This document shows, piece by piece, positions 23,352 to 32,892 of a stretch of DNA of 64,000 nt (position 1 is the first letter of the stretch; every line of letters starts with the position of its first letter). Source of the DNA: Tilletiaria anomala UBC 951. Taxonomy: Eukaryota > Basidiomycota > Exobasidiomycetes > Georgefischeriales > Tilletiariaceae. The notes beneath the pieces are model-generated. The model saw nothing but the letters and a program-made list of their open reading frames with translations. It was not told the origin of the DNA and searched no databases. Location of the stretch: positions 1-64,000 of the forward strand of contig NW_013546916.1 in NCBI RefSeq assembly GCF_000711695.1, given 5' to 3'. The position numbers and the translations under genes are program-made.

Positions 23352-23990
23352 ATGCAGTTCGCCACCCTCGCCGCGCTCTCCATCTCACCCGCCATCTCCG
23401 CGCTCGCGCTCTCGGCGCACGCCAGCCCGATCTCGCAGCTGCAGCCCCGCGCTCCGTCGGTTAGCTGCGGCGGAGCGCAGTACAGCAGCAGCCAGGCGCA
23501 GCACTGTGTCGTCCTCGCCAACTCGGATGGTGCACCAGTACAACGACTACGAGGGCTTCAACTTTAGCGGCACCTGCGGGGACAGCACGTACGAAGAGTA
23601 CCCGCTCACCAGCAGCGGATACACCGGTGCGTCTTGCCAGCCAGGCCGAGCGCGCCATCTCCTTTTGTTGACACCCTCACCAACTTTCTGCCTGCTCGAC
23701 AGGCGGCTCCCCCGGCCCGGACCGCTGCGTCGTCGGCGCCAGCTGGGGCGACTTTTGCGGTGCCATCACCCACGTGAGTGCCATCCCCTTCAGAGACCCC
23801 CGTATCATTTCGCGGCAAGGAAGGCTCACTCACATCCCACCGTGCTCATCTCGATCTTCCTGCACGCCCCGCAGACCGGCGCTTCGGGCGTGAGGATCAG
23901 GAGGATCTGCGCGCACACGAACCGCACACTGATGATGGATCGACGACCGCTCTCCCCGTCCAGAACAACTTTGTCCAATACGACTACTGA
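23352..23990 (+). CDS. Secreted guanyl-specific ribonuclease (RNase T1/U1 family), apparently interrupted
   Basis: An N-terminal signal peptide (MQFATLAALSISPAISALAL) and short pro-region ending in PRA precede SCGGAQYSSSQ, the typical mature start of basidiomycete guanyl RNases. The catalytic core is spread over several short exons and shows every family landmark: HQYNDYEGFNFSG (catalytic Tyr/His), YEEYPLTSSGYTG (catalytic Glu), GSPGPDR (Arg), ITHTGASG (catalytic His) and the terminal NNFVQYDY. Members are small extracellular enzymes that cut RNA after guanosine and help recover phosphate and nitrogen. The prepro part and the catalytic part do not share a reading frame in the sequence as given, and no normal intron between them is evident, so the locus shows about one break (true decay, assembly error, or an unrecognised splice). 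The sequence is otherwise little decayed, which suggests the break is recent or technical. Confidence 0.75.
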
Positions 23991-24267
23991 GCGCCTCCCC
24001 GATGAGGGGTATGTTGCATGAGCCGGGCGGGCCATGCGTTTTCCATGGCACCCCCAAAACTGCTTTCCTCGTATCCATCCACATTCATCCATCGCATCAT
24101 GTCATCTACATATCTAATGGCCATTTGAGCCTGCCAATCAATCCCTCTGTATAGCATAGCGAATCGCCTCCCTCTATTGTCCATTCCATGCTCCACGCGC
24201 GCGCGCGCACGTGTACACCAGGCCCCCGAGCCGGAGCAGGGCTCATCTCGTCCACACAGTACAGCAG

Positions 24268-25578
24268 CTAGCCCGGCCGGATCGCGCCGCAGCCACGGCA
24301 CATCCAGAAGCCGCCCAGGTCGCCGGTCATCGGGAAGTCGCACGCCGCACACTGCCATCCATCCGGCGTCGCAGCCGCTGCCTTCCATCCCGGTGACGCT
24401 GCCGGGTCCTGCGTGGGCGCAGAGAGCGCCCGCCGCGCCGCGTCGCACGTCGTGCACCGCAGCGCCTTGGCCGCGTTGCGCAGCGCGCACGCCGAGCAGA
24501 GCCATGTCGTTGTGCCGCTGCTGCTGCGCTTGCCATCGACGCGCATCTTGTTTTGCGACGGCACGCCGCGCGTGCCAATTATGACGACCGAGTCGTCATC
24601 GTCGCCATCCTCAGAAGACGAACAAGAATCGTCGAGGAAGATGACTTCATGCTCATCTTGCGCTCTAGCTCCTTCGCTGGCCTCCTTGTTAGCCCGCGAT
24701 CTTGCATGAGGCGGGGACGGCGCGGCAAAGCGCGGCGGCAGCTCGTTATCATTGAGGATCCACACGTCCGGCTCCTCCTCGTCATCCTCGATCCGGATGA
24801 CTCGAATGCCTTGGATGGCCTCCTCGTCTTCTGCCTCCTGCACCGCGCGCGCGTTGTCTGCCGCGCTCTCCGGACATGCGGCCGGGATGTGCCTACTGCG
24901 CCGCTCAGCGGCCTCTGCTGCGAGCTGCGCCGGTGTCTTGCACGCCGAGCCGGACGAAGCCCCACCGCCGCCGCGCTCGTGCTCGGCAATCCTGCGTCTC
25001 TGCTCGGCCTGTTCGGCCGCACGTCTGCGCGCAAGCGCCATCGCCGGCTCGCGGCTGGGGATCGACCCGCCGAGCCGGAATGCCTGCCCGGTGAACGCCT
25101 CGAAGCTGACGAAGCCCTTACGCTTCAGATCCCAGTACTCTTCCGTGAGGTTGCCGAGAAGCTTGAAGAACATCGCGTCGTGGGGCCCTCGGGCAGTGTG
25201 CGTCAGCTCGTGGAGCATGGTGTGTATGACGTCCTCCTCGTCGAGAAAGGCGTCCGGGCTGTGGTTCCAGCGCAGGCGCAGGCAGATCTTCTGGCCACGG
25301 TTGACGTTGATGCCGAGCAGGTTATCTTGCTTGGGCGAAAACTCCGCCAGCAAGGGCAATACCCAGCCGTGACTGGCCATCAGCGGCTTGACGACTGCAC
25401 CGATCCGTCGCAGAATCTGCAACGCCTCCTCGGCCCTAGGCATCTTCTTGAGCGCGCGGTACTCGCGGATGCGAGGCGCCGACGCGGCCGTGCCGCTGCC
25501 ACTCGCATGGGCAGACTCATAGTGGCTCGTCACGAGCGGTTGGATGCCTTTGAACTTTCCCTTGCCATCGACCACCAT
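24268..25578 (-). CDS. WSS1: WLM-domain DNA-protein crosslink protease, Wss1-like
   Basis: Single uninterrupted frame of 436 residues. Wss1/SPRTN-type proteases remove proteins covalently trapped on DNA and act with SUMO and Cdc48/p97. The WLM domain occupies about residues 1-175. Its zinc-binding HELTHTARGPHD (His123, Glu124, His127, His133) is complete, so the protease should be active. An Arg/Ala-rich coiled segment (about 178-200) follows. Four hydrophobic SUMO-interacting-type strands sit next to acidic residues: IRVIRIEDDEEEP (258-270), DVWIL (271-275), EVIFLDD (311-317) and SVVIIG (330-335). Two C4 zinc fingers end the protein: a RanBP2 type WLCSACALRN...CTTC (359-378) and a second WQCAACDF...CRGC (408-430). 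The start at 25578 gives the full domain; no better Met lies upstream. It is divergent from the PIN-domain gene. Confidence 0.92.
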   Translation of the reverse strand: MVVDGKGKFKGIQPLVTSHYESAHASGSGTAASAPRIREYRALKKMPRAEEALQILRRIGAVVKPLMASHGWVLPLLAEFSPKQDNLLGINVNRGQKICLRLRWNHSPDAFLDEEDVIHTMLHELTHTARGPHDAMFFKLLGNLTEEYWDLKRKGFVSFEAFTGQAFRLGGSIPSREPAMALARRRAAEQAEQRRRIAEHERGGGGASSGSACKTPAQLAAEAAERRSRHIPAACPESAADNARAVQEAEDEEAIQGIRVIRIEDDEEEPDVWILNDNELPPRFAAPSPPHARSRANKEASEGARAQDEHEVIFLDDSCSSSEDGDDDDSVVIIGTRGVPSQNKMRVDGKRSSSGTTTWLCSACALRNAAKALRCTTCDAARRALSAPTQDPAASPGWKAAAATPDGWQCAACDFPMTGDLGGFWMCRGCGAIRPG

Positions 25579-26237
25579 GTTGGGCCATGTGGCAAGCAGG
25601 AGGCGAAGCGTGCATGACAGCGCTGCACCGCCATCGGCTGATCGAGCGAGCAGTGTGTTTCTGGCACTCGCTCACGTCCACATTGCGCGGCGACTCGCAA
25701 CGACAGCGAAATCAGGCAATCTATCCAAGCTCAACTGCGCTGCAGGGAGAGTGAGGTGTGGCTGGCGCACTCGTCGCGTTTAAAGGAATGTGAAATCCAA
25801 ACTTCTTGATGGCACACGCTGTGGGCAAGGAAAATATCGGGAAAGAGAGAGGTTGGTCTTGGATCTGTTTAAGGATGCTAGAGTCAATGATGGACCCGAG
25901 AGAGTCATGCAGTGCCGCCGCAACACTTCTGGCGTCATTCAACTCGGCTCACGTCGACGCCGTACAAAGCAATACTGCAGATGTATGCTATGCCCTCATC
26001 CACATCGACGATGAACACCCAGCCACGCTGAGCGTACATAGCAGCTCGTCCACATCCACGAGCTATCTCAAGTCGAGGGGTGGAGGACAGGAGAGCCGGC
26101 CAAGATGTCGTTCGTCGCCGTCTGCCCGTAGCGCAGCAGCCCGCAGTCATGTCCAACTCCAGCTGCATGGCCGTCCCTTTCTCTCCGCAGTCACCCCCAG
26201 TACGACCGCCCTGTTCGCCGTGCAGGAATCCGCGGCC
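25579..26237. promoter_or_regulatory. Divergent WSS1 / PIN-protein upstream region
   Basis: About 660 bp between the two starts. An open frame in the PIN-gene frame runs from 25806 into exon 1, so an upstream start or extra 5' exon for that gene cannot be excluded. No core promoter element recognised. Confidence 0.4.
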
Positions 26238-27762
26238 ATGCCTCGAGAAGAGTCAGATGCCGAAAGGGTGAGCATGCTCCTGTCTGACCATCTTGAAAAT
26301 CGCCCCCTGACACGATGTGCGCGCCCCCGCAGGCCGAGCGGCAGGCTCGGCTATCGCATGCGATGGGTAAGCTCTTTCTCTCCGACCGTATAGCCAAGAT
26401 GGAAGACGAAGCAACCACGCTCGAACTCCGTCGCAAGCCCGCTGCTTCCTCACAAAAGGGTCCGTCACCGTCTCATGGCGCAAACAACTCGACCAAGTCT
26501 CGGGGCACAGGTAACAGCGAGGGGATGGCCCACGGTGACAGCAGCAAGAGGGGCCCGGGTCGGGGCCTACGCCAGCAGCAGCCGCAAGGCCCTATCGCAG
26601 TGCGCATCATCGATGTCAGCTTGTTGATTTATTCTCTGCGCACGTTGCATGATTGGATCAAAGAGAGACGGTATCGGCTTGTCGTGCCACTCGAAGGTGA
26701 GGAGGCATCTCCTGCTGCGCAGTCATGATCACTGCCCATGCAACCCCATGATCTGAGTCAAGACCTTGTGCCATCTCTACAGCGCTGAATGTATTGGACG
26801 TGCTAAAGAAAGGAGACATGGCGATCAACATTGCAGCTCGTAAAGCTATGCGCTTCCTTGACGAGCGGATCATCTCCCTACCGAACACGGCGTCATCATC
26901 GGACACTTTCCGACCCCAAGGTCAGCAACCGCAGTTCGTCGTGCAGAACGACACGGAGCGCATTAATTGGAGCGATATTGTGGCTCACGTCAACGCCGGA
27001 CATATTCCTGCTGTCGACTCGCGTGTTCAATTACACGTCGACCCGTCCACAAACGAAGCAGCCAAAGCGCAAAGCATACAGGCTGCAAATGACTTGCTGG
27101 TCGAGCTGATCTGGGATGAGACCGAGGAATCAGGACGGTCTGTTGGAGCGCCAAGACATCAGAATAAAGAATTGTTGCAGACGAGCAATGCAGCTGCACA
27201 GAGTAGCTCGGAAAGCAAGCCGAGCAATGACGGCACCGCGTTTTCCTCTGGCGGCGGCATCGACACAGATGCACCTTTGCATGTGCGCGAAACACTCTCC
27301 TGCTTTGCATGGTGGGAGTGTAAGCTACGCTACAAGATGTACGGTTCCAGCTCGGCAGCGCAGCAAGCGTGCGCAGCGAACGATGACAAGGATACCCTGG
27401 CGCTGGCCATTGCTCTCCCTCCGCCAGACTCTGATGATCTCATTACGCCAAGGCCAGCAGCAGAGACAAGGGACGTTGCGGTTTCTCGCTTCCACATTCG
27501 CGCTGATGGAAGGCTCATGAAGCGTTACGCCGAAGAAGCGGGCATGAACGTCATCGTGGCGCCCACCGCGGCCAGCTGGCTGCAGATCGCACATGCCGGC
27601 TCCGAGGTCAGCGCACACAGCAGCGACGAGCAGCCCAGACCGGCGAAGGGGAGACCGGCCGAGCGGAAGCTGCGCAAGTCGGCCGCTGCTGTTGCCAGCC
27701 TTGCAAAGGAGGACCGCGCTTATGATCGCGGTAGCACGCCGCAAATCATCTTTTCGAAGTGA
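26238..27762 (+). CDS. PIN-domain protein (Smg6-type PIN fold)
   Basis: Three exons (26238-26267, 26333-26696, 26783-27762) give about 457 residues. Residues about 107-160 (VRIIDVSLLIYSLRTLHDWI, then RYRLVVPLEALNVLDVLKKG and AARKAMRFLDERI) read like the PIN nuclease core found in Smg5/Smg6 and related proteins: an early Asp, a hydrophobic beta strand, and the LDVLKKGD segment. The C-terminal half has two conserved-looking blocks (SCFAWWECKLRYKMYG; GMNVIVAPTAASWLQIA) that would complete the fold, separated by low-complexity inserts. Not all four PIN acidic residues can be placed by eye, so nuclease activity is uncertain. The tail is basic. The first exon is short and its ATG (26238) is a choice; a longer 5' start is possible. 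Likely an RNA-surveillance or RNA-processing factor, by family only. Confidence 0.7.
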
Positions 27763-27904
27763 ATGAACCAGCGCCCGAGTCGATGTAGCTTATCATGTGT
27801 GCTCATATCATTTGCATCGTCCGTCTGGGCGCCAGGTGGGAATCTCACATACAAAGGGAACTTGTGAGGAGAAATGAGATGACAAATCGGCATGTATGAA
27901 AACT

Positions 27905-30900
27905 TTAAAGCTGGATTGCGATGATCGAAAGGATGGCAATCAAGCATGCTACAGCAATCGGGCTGCTTGCAGTTGGCGGTGCAGCATTAACGATCTCACC
28001 GATGGTAAGGCGGCCGTTCTGGAGTGTCGGACGCAGACGGTTGTTGCTGCCCGGACCGTAGATACCCGTCTAACAGGAACAACGACAACGAAAGGCGTGA
28101 CGGCCAGTTAGCACAAGCACTCGCTGTGAGGAGTCATCGCTGTTGAGACTCACAACATTCTTCTTGTGGTAGTCTCGGCGTGCGGCGCCAAGCATCAGTG
28201 CAAAGCTGAGTGCCTCTGGGCTCGTTGGTCCTGGTACGTTGAATGCGCTGAGAATTCTAGCTATCAGTCGCGCTGAATGCAGAAATTCTTTCAGGGCGCG
28301 ACTTACAGAGCATCTACGGTCTGCACAGAGGGGGCAAAGTGCCCAAACTCGTCTAATTGATTAGACGTGGCCTGGTATACCTGCTCAGCAGCGTCGATGT
28401 ATGTCGCCGAGTCCGCTGCCATGCTCGCAAAGCGGAAGGTCGAATCTGCATCGCACATAATAAGGACGAACTCATCACGCGTCAGCGATGGCTCCGCGCA
28501 GTACAAACACTCCCAGTGACGAAACCCACAAGCCAGAAGCATCGAGCCAGCCGCGTCTCTGAACGTGCGTGTGTCGTTCATCGAATTATGGAAGAGCCCT
28601 GTGCTGTGGTCCTGCAGCGGATACGCAGCATCCAGCAGCTGCGAGGTCCAGTTGAACAGATCCGCTTTCTGCTGCAGCATGGCACTCGAATGCGAGCTCT
28701 GAGCGATGCAGGCCAGCGTCCGCAGGAAACCAGCTGCAGCCCAGCCATTGCCCGTAGCCCAGAGGCTGCTGTCGAGCCAGGTGCTGTTCGAGGCGTCCCA
28801 GATGTGTGAAAGTAGGCCGGAGGGCTGAAGCAGCGCTTGTCGGTAGAGCCGCAACTGATCGTAGGCTGTTTGCAGCAGCGTCTGGTTGTCGTACACCAGA
28901 CCATACACTGCGAGCGAGGAGACCATGTACAGCGAGTCGGACCAGATCTGTATATCACTGTTGCGTTGACTGATGGCACCGTCAACGGTGCGGTTGGTGC
29001 CGGTCAGGATAAAGTCGAGCTGCTTGGTCGCTCCTTCGACATAGTAGCCTTTTCCCGGAGTGTGATCGACGATCTGGCCATTCTTGACGGCCGCGAGCAG
29101 CACCGGAACAGCGCAGATGGACGAATCGAGCGAGGATCCAGCCTCAAAGTCCTCCTCTCCCGTTACGCGGCTGCAGAGCCTGCCCCGCGAATCTTGCGCG
29201 GCGATGGCATGGTAGGCTATGTTTGCAACGTCGCGTGGCAAGCCGCTGGCAGACGGATCCAAGTTGCCGGCGCGATAGACCGGCCCATTGCCTTCGCCTG
29301 CAAAGTAGTTCCAGTTCGAGCTGTCGAGCTCGAGCAGCGCGGCGGCAGCAGTGCCTTGTACCCAGCTTGGCCTTTGAGCCGAGAGCAGTCCTCCCCGAGC
29401 TACAGAGATCATAGTGACATTCGGCTCACCACTGTTGCTGGCGCGGGGATATAGCTGGTGGTATGTGGCGTCCGAACTGGCTGCCTGAGTCGTCCCGGCC
29501 GTTGCCAAACCAAGCACGCCGAGCATTATCACGCTCAGCGCCGTAGCTCTCCCCACAGCACTGTGACGTGGGTGCTTGCGCGACGAAGGCGATGACACTG
29601 CACTGCCCAAAGGCTCGACATCGATGACATCTGCCCCGGTTTTGCTCTCAACAATCACCAGTGTGCCATTCGTCCTGAACGAACCAATATCTCCGGTCGA
29701 CACCCACAGGTCATCGCCTGCCTGGACACCAGTCTGCTCTGGCGACTGCGGCGCGACGGCGACCGTTTTTCCCCTCAAGCGCACTTCGCCAGCAGGGTCG
29801 ACCGGCCAGCGAGTTTTGATGAATGCAACGTCGCGGCCCTTGACAGCCTCGATCGTGTACCTCTTTTCGCCTCTGGAGGTAGGTGTTTCGACGAGCTTAA
29901 TCTCGACAGAGACGCTCGGCGGACCAACGTGATACGGCATGTTGATTCCGACATCGAACGCCTGCAGGTCAGCGGCGTGCGAGGTGGCGATAGGTGCGGT
30001 AATGTAGGCCGGCGCCTTCTCAGCTTGATCGGCTACGTATGCGTCCGAAGGCAGGTAGGCATGGATGATCGCACCACCGGTGAAAGCTCGCAGTATATCG
30101 ACAGTATTCTGACTGAGCTGTTTGCCAACTTCATCAACGACGGTGATGCTGCGCAGCTTGTCAATATGCGATGAGCGACGCAACGAGTTGAAGTGGAAGC
30201 GATCCCACATAGTGTCTGTGCCGTTGACGCCATGTCGGAGCGCATACAATTTACTCCTGCTCGCGTACAGGCCAACACCTAGCGGTGACTTGGCCGACAA
30301 AGCCGTCAATGAGGTTGCGAGGCTGGCAGCGGCGAGCGGCGCCGTGTACAGCATGGATGTCTCGGGCGCAGCAGCCAATGCCTTCGCCCAATCACCTTCG
30401 CGAACATTCTGCACATTTGCACCGGTGTACAATGCTAGTAGGAGTATCACCAGACCTGCAGGTGTATGCGCCGGCGAGAGCAGCTCTCCTCCCTGGTCAA
30501 CGATTGAAGGACAATTCACGAGGATGCTGTCGGCCCGCGTCGGGATCTTGTCTGCAGAGAATGCTCCAAGGTGCGCCGTCACGCCGGCCGTGAGCGCGCC
30601 GTTTGCGATCGGGACCCAGCCCGATTGCATGCCACGCGAGCTCCACCAGTGCGCATAGACGCTGTGGAGGTCTGGTGCAGCTTCTTTTGCGGTAGTACTG
30701 CCAGTTTCTCCGACAGGGGCAGAGTCGCAGACCTGCTGCAGCGTCATCAGACGGTGGCATGTGCCGGCTGCAAGGTGCTGGGCTTGTTTGAGCTGCGATT
30801 CGTCAGGGAGGACGATGATGGCGGATGCGTCCAGGAGGCTCCAGTGCAGGAGCCTCTCTATTGAGGATGCTGTGGCGAACGCAGCTGGGAGGGTGCGTGT

Positions 30901-31494
30901 ACGCGAGCTAATGCTGGCCGGAAGTATGACCGGAGCCTGGCTAACAGGGGCAACCGGAATGACGAGCAGCGAGAACGCCGCGTTCTCCGCTGGCGTGAGA
31001 AGAGCAATACAGGACGACAAGCTGTCTTCATCCGCACATACGGCGCATGCCAGAGCGGGTGCGTTGCACAGCTTCTCGAGACCCTTTCCGAAGCGCTGAG
31101 CAGTGGCCAATATGTCATCTGTTGACGTCTGTGATCCGTAGATACGCATCCTGACACTCTGTGCACCGGCTGACTGCGCCTGGGCGCCGCTGCCTGGTCC
31201 AAAGGTGCCCGTCACAGCGCTTGTCGCGCCACCAAGCTTGAGCATTTTGCCGACGTTATCAGCGCCTCTGCGTGGTCGACCAGCCAGGTCAAATCCTGGC
31301 GGAGAGTTCGCGTTCCGGAAGATGGCGGATTCGCCATTGTGCCGGACACGCGAAACGTCCGCTTGCCGTGTGAGAATGAGCGGGTGCAGTAAAGGCTGAA
31401 AAGACTGCGAGGTGTAGATGGATAGCAAGAGTGTAAGGATGATGCAGAGCAGTAGCACGAGCGTCGTGTTGTCGATGATCAGCGAGAAGCCCAT
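27905..31494 (-). CDS. Fusion: degenerate acyl-CoA-synthetase-like domain + six-hairpin glycosidase (GH105/88-like), GPI-type tail
   Basis: Three exons (31494-28307, 28256-28154, 28069-27905) give about 1151 residues; the first is a 3.2-kb frame without a stop. Residues 1-30 form a membrane anchor (DNTTLVLLLCIILTLLLSIY). Residues about 45-640 resemble the AMP-binding fold of long-chain acyl-CoA synthetases: GALTAGVTAHL, the block FDVGINMPYHVGPPSVSVEI, and GEVRLRGKTV...DLWVSTGDIGSF. But the P-loop SGTTG-type motif is absent and the C-terminal lysine subdomain is missing, so it looks like a pseudoenzyme. A second hydrophobic, signal-like segment (ATALSVIMLGVLGLATAG) lies near residue 650. From about 690 follows a six-hairpin glycosidase-like unit: SAQRPSWVQGTAAAALLELD, IWSDSLYMV, WATGNGWAAAGFLRTLA. 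The C-terminus PPTASSPIAVACLIAILSII resembles a GPI-attachment signal. Alternatively two genes whose boundary was lost. Confidence 0.8.
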
Positions 31495-32892
31495 CTTGAA
31501 AGCACCTCTGGCAATCTTCTTAAACGGCCTCTTTGGGACTCGAACGAGCGCTGGCCGATGGTGGCAGCTAGTATATGAAGGTCAAAAATAGTCTAAGGAC
31601 GTGCAATGAAACCGCTCTACGGAAAACACTTTGACTTACAAATCACCTCTCTTCGAACTGGGTCAGGCTCGGGGACAAACGAATAGACCAAAACTCCTCT
31701 CACGCTTCGCGCCTTGCTCTTGTCGACTTGGTTTGCGCCAACCGCCAGCTTCTAGAACACCACTCTCTCGCGTGTCTATACGCTGACGTGCCGCTGCGGG
31801 GCAATGCATAAAACTTCTCGTCAAGTTGCCGGGTGCCACAGAATGCCACAGAAACGCCAAGGTTTCGGACTGCGGCTCAGCGACGTTTGTCACGCTCACT
31901 CCTGATCACGAACCTTCTCCGGTGAGCGGTCTGCGTCGGGCTTCTCGCACTGCGACAAAGGTCGTCCACAACTTCTCCGGCTTCGACTATTCAAAGGACG
32001 TACTCGGTCGGCTACTGTGGCCAGTTGAAAGGTCGCCGTCTCCTGCAGAATTGCAGAACACTTCTACCTACCTGTCACTTGTTTCTTTGGCGTACCTTCG
32101 CATCGATCGCCTCTCGAAATGGCTCTTCGCAGGCGGGCACATGGAACCCAAATGACGTCGGCTCCAGCGGCACCGCTGCGGCAGCCGGCAGCGGACTTGG
32201 TCCAACAAATGTTAGACCAAGGCACTGGGACTATATGAGACAGGATCGCTGACAGCCAAGCACGGCCCAAGCCTCTTGACAGCTCAGCGGATATTTAACA
32301 ACCCTACATTCACGAATGTGAAGTGGGTACTGTGAGATATGTGCCTATGCCCGATTGCCGCTTCTCCGCTGACTGCTCGCAGCGAATTGAGGCCCTGCCG
32401 ACTTGCGAGACCTCGCCGCCGAATGAATAGTGCACCGGAAGTGCCAGGTGCGTGGGCCGGAGAGCGTAAGTAATAGGTGATGGGGTCTCTGCTCCCGGGC
32501 CTTGCACGTCACAGCCCGTGCCTGTTGTGCGGCGGACAAAAATAGTCAGCATGTTGGCATTATCAGCACCTGAATCAAGCCAGACGCCAAAAAATCCGAG
32601 CCTCTCCTTGAGCCCAGCTTCTATTGTCAGTTAGATGTTCTGACGGCGAAGTGTCGACCGCTGCATTGCAGTCTGCTAGCTCAGCTTGGGAAGATTGCGA
32701 TGCTGACGGTTCTGGCGCTGACTAACAGTTAGTTGACGTCGCATAAAAACTGAATTTTGCCGTGCAGGCCAAAAGTAAGCGGATAAGCTGTCAGCGAGGG
32801 TTCCAGATGTGGCATGTGAATACAACAGGATATCGTACATGTACGTGTGTGATTGATACACGGGTCTCAACATGAAAGAACGCAGCAACACT
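31495..32892. other. Intergenic region
   Basis: About 1.4 kb. Frames at 31826-32155 (+) and 32676-33017 (-) lack family similarity. The left end should contain the promoter of the fusion gene; the right end is 3' of the RING-CH gene. No repeat or RNA gene seen. Confidence 0.45.

Noticed and set aside
24553-25617. 354-codon plus-strand ORF opposite WSS1
   Set aside because: It is the mirror of a GC-rich, intronless coding sequence and has Arg/Leu-rich composition without domains; WSS1 on the other strand is unmistakable.
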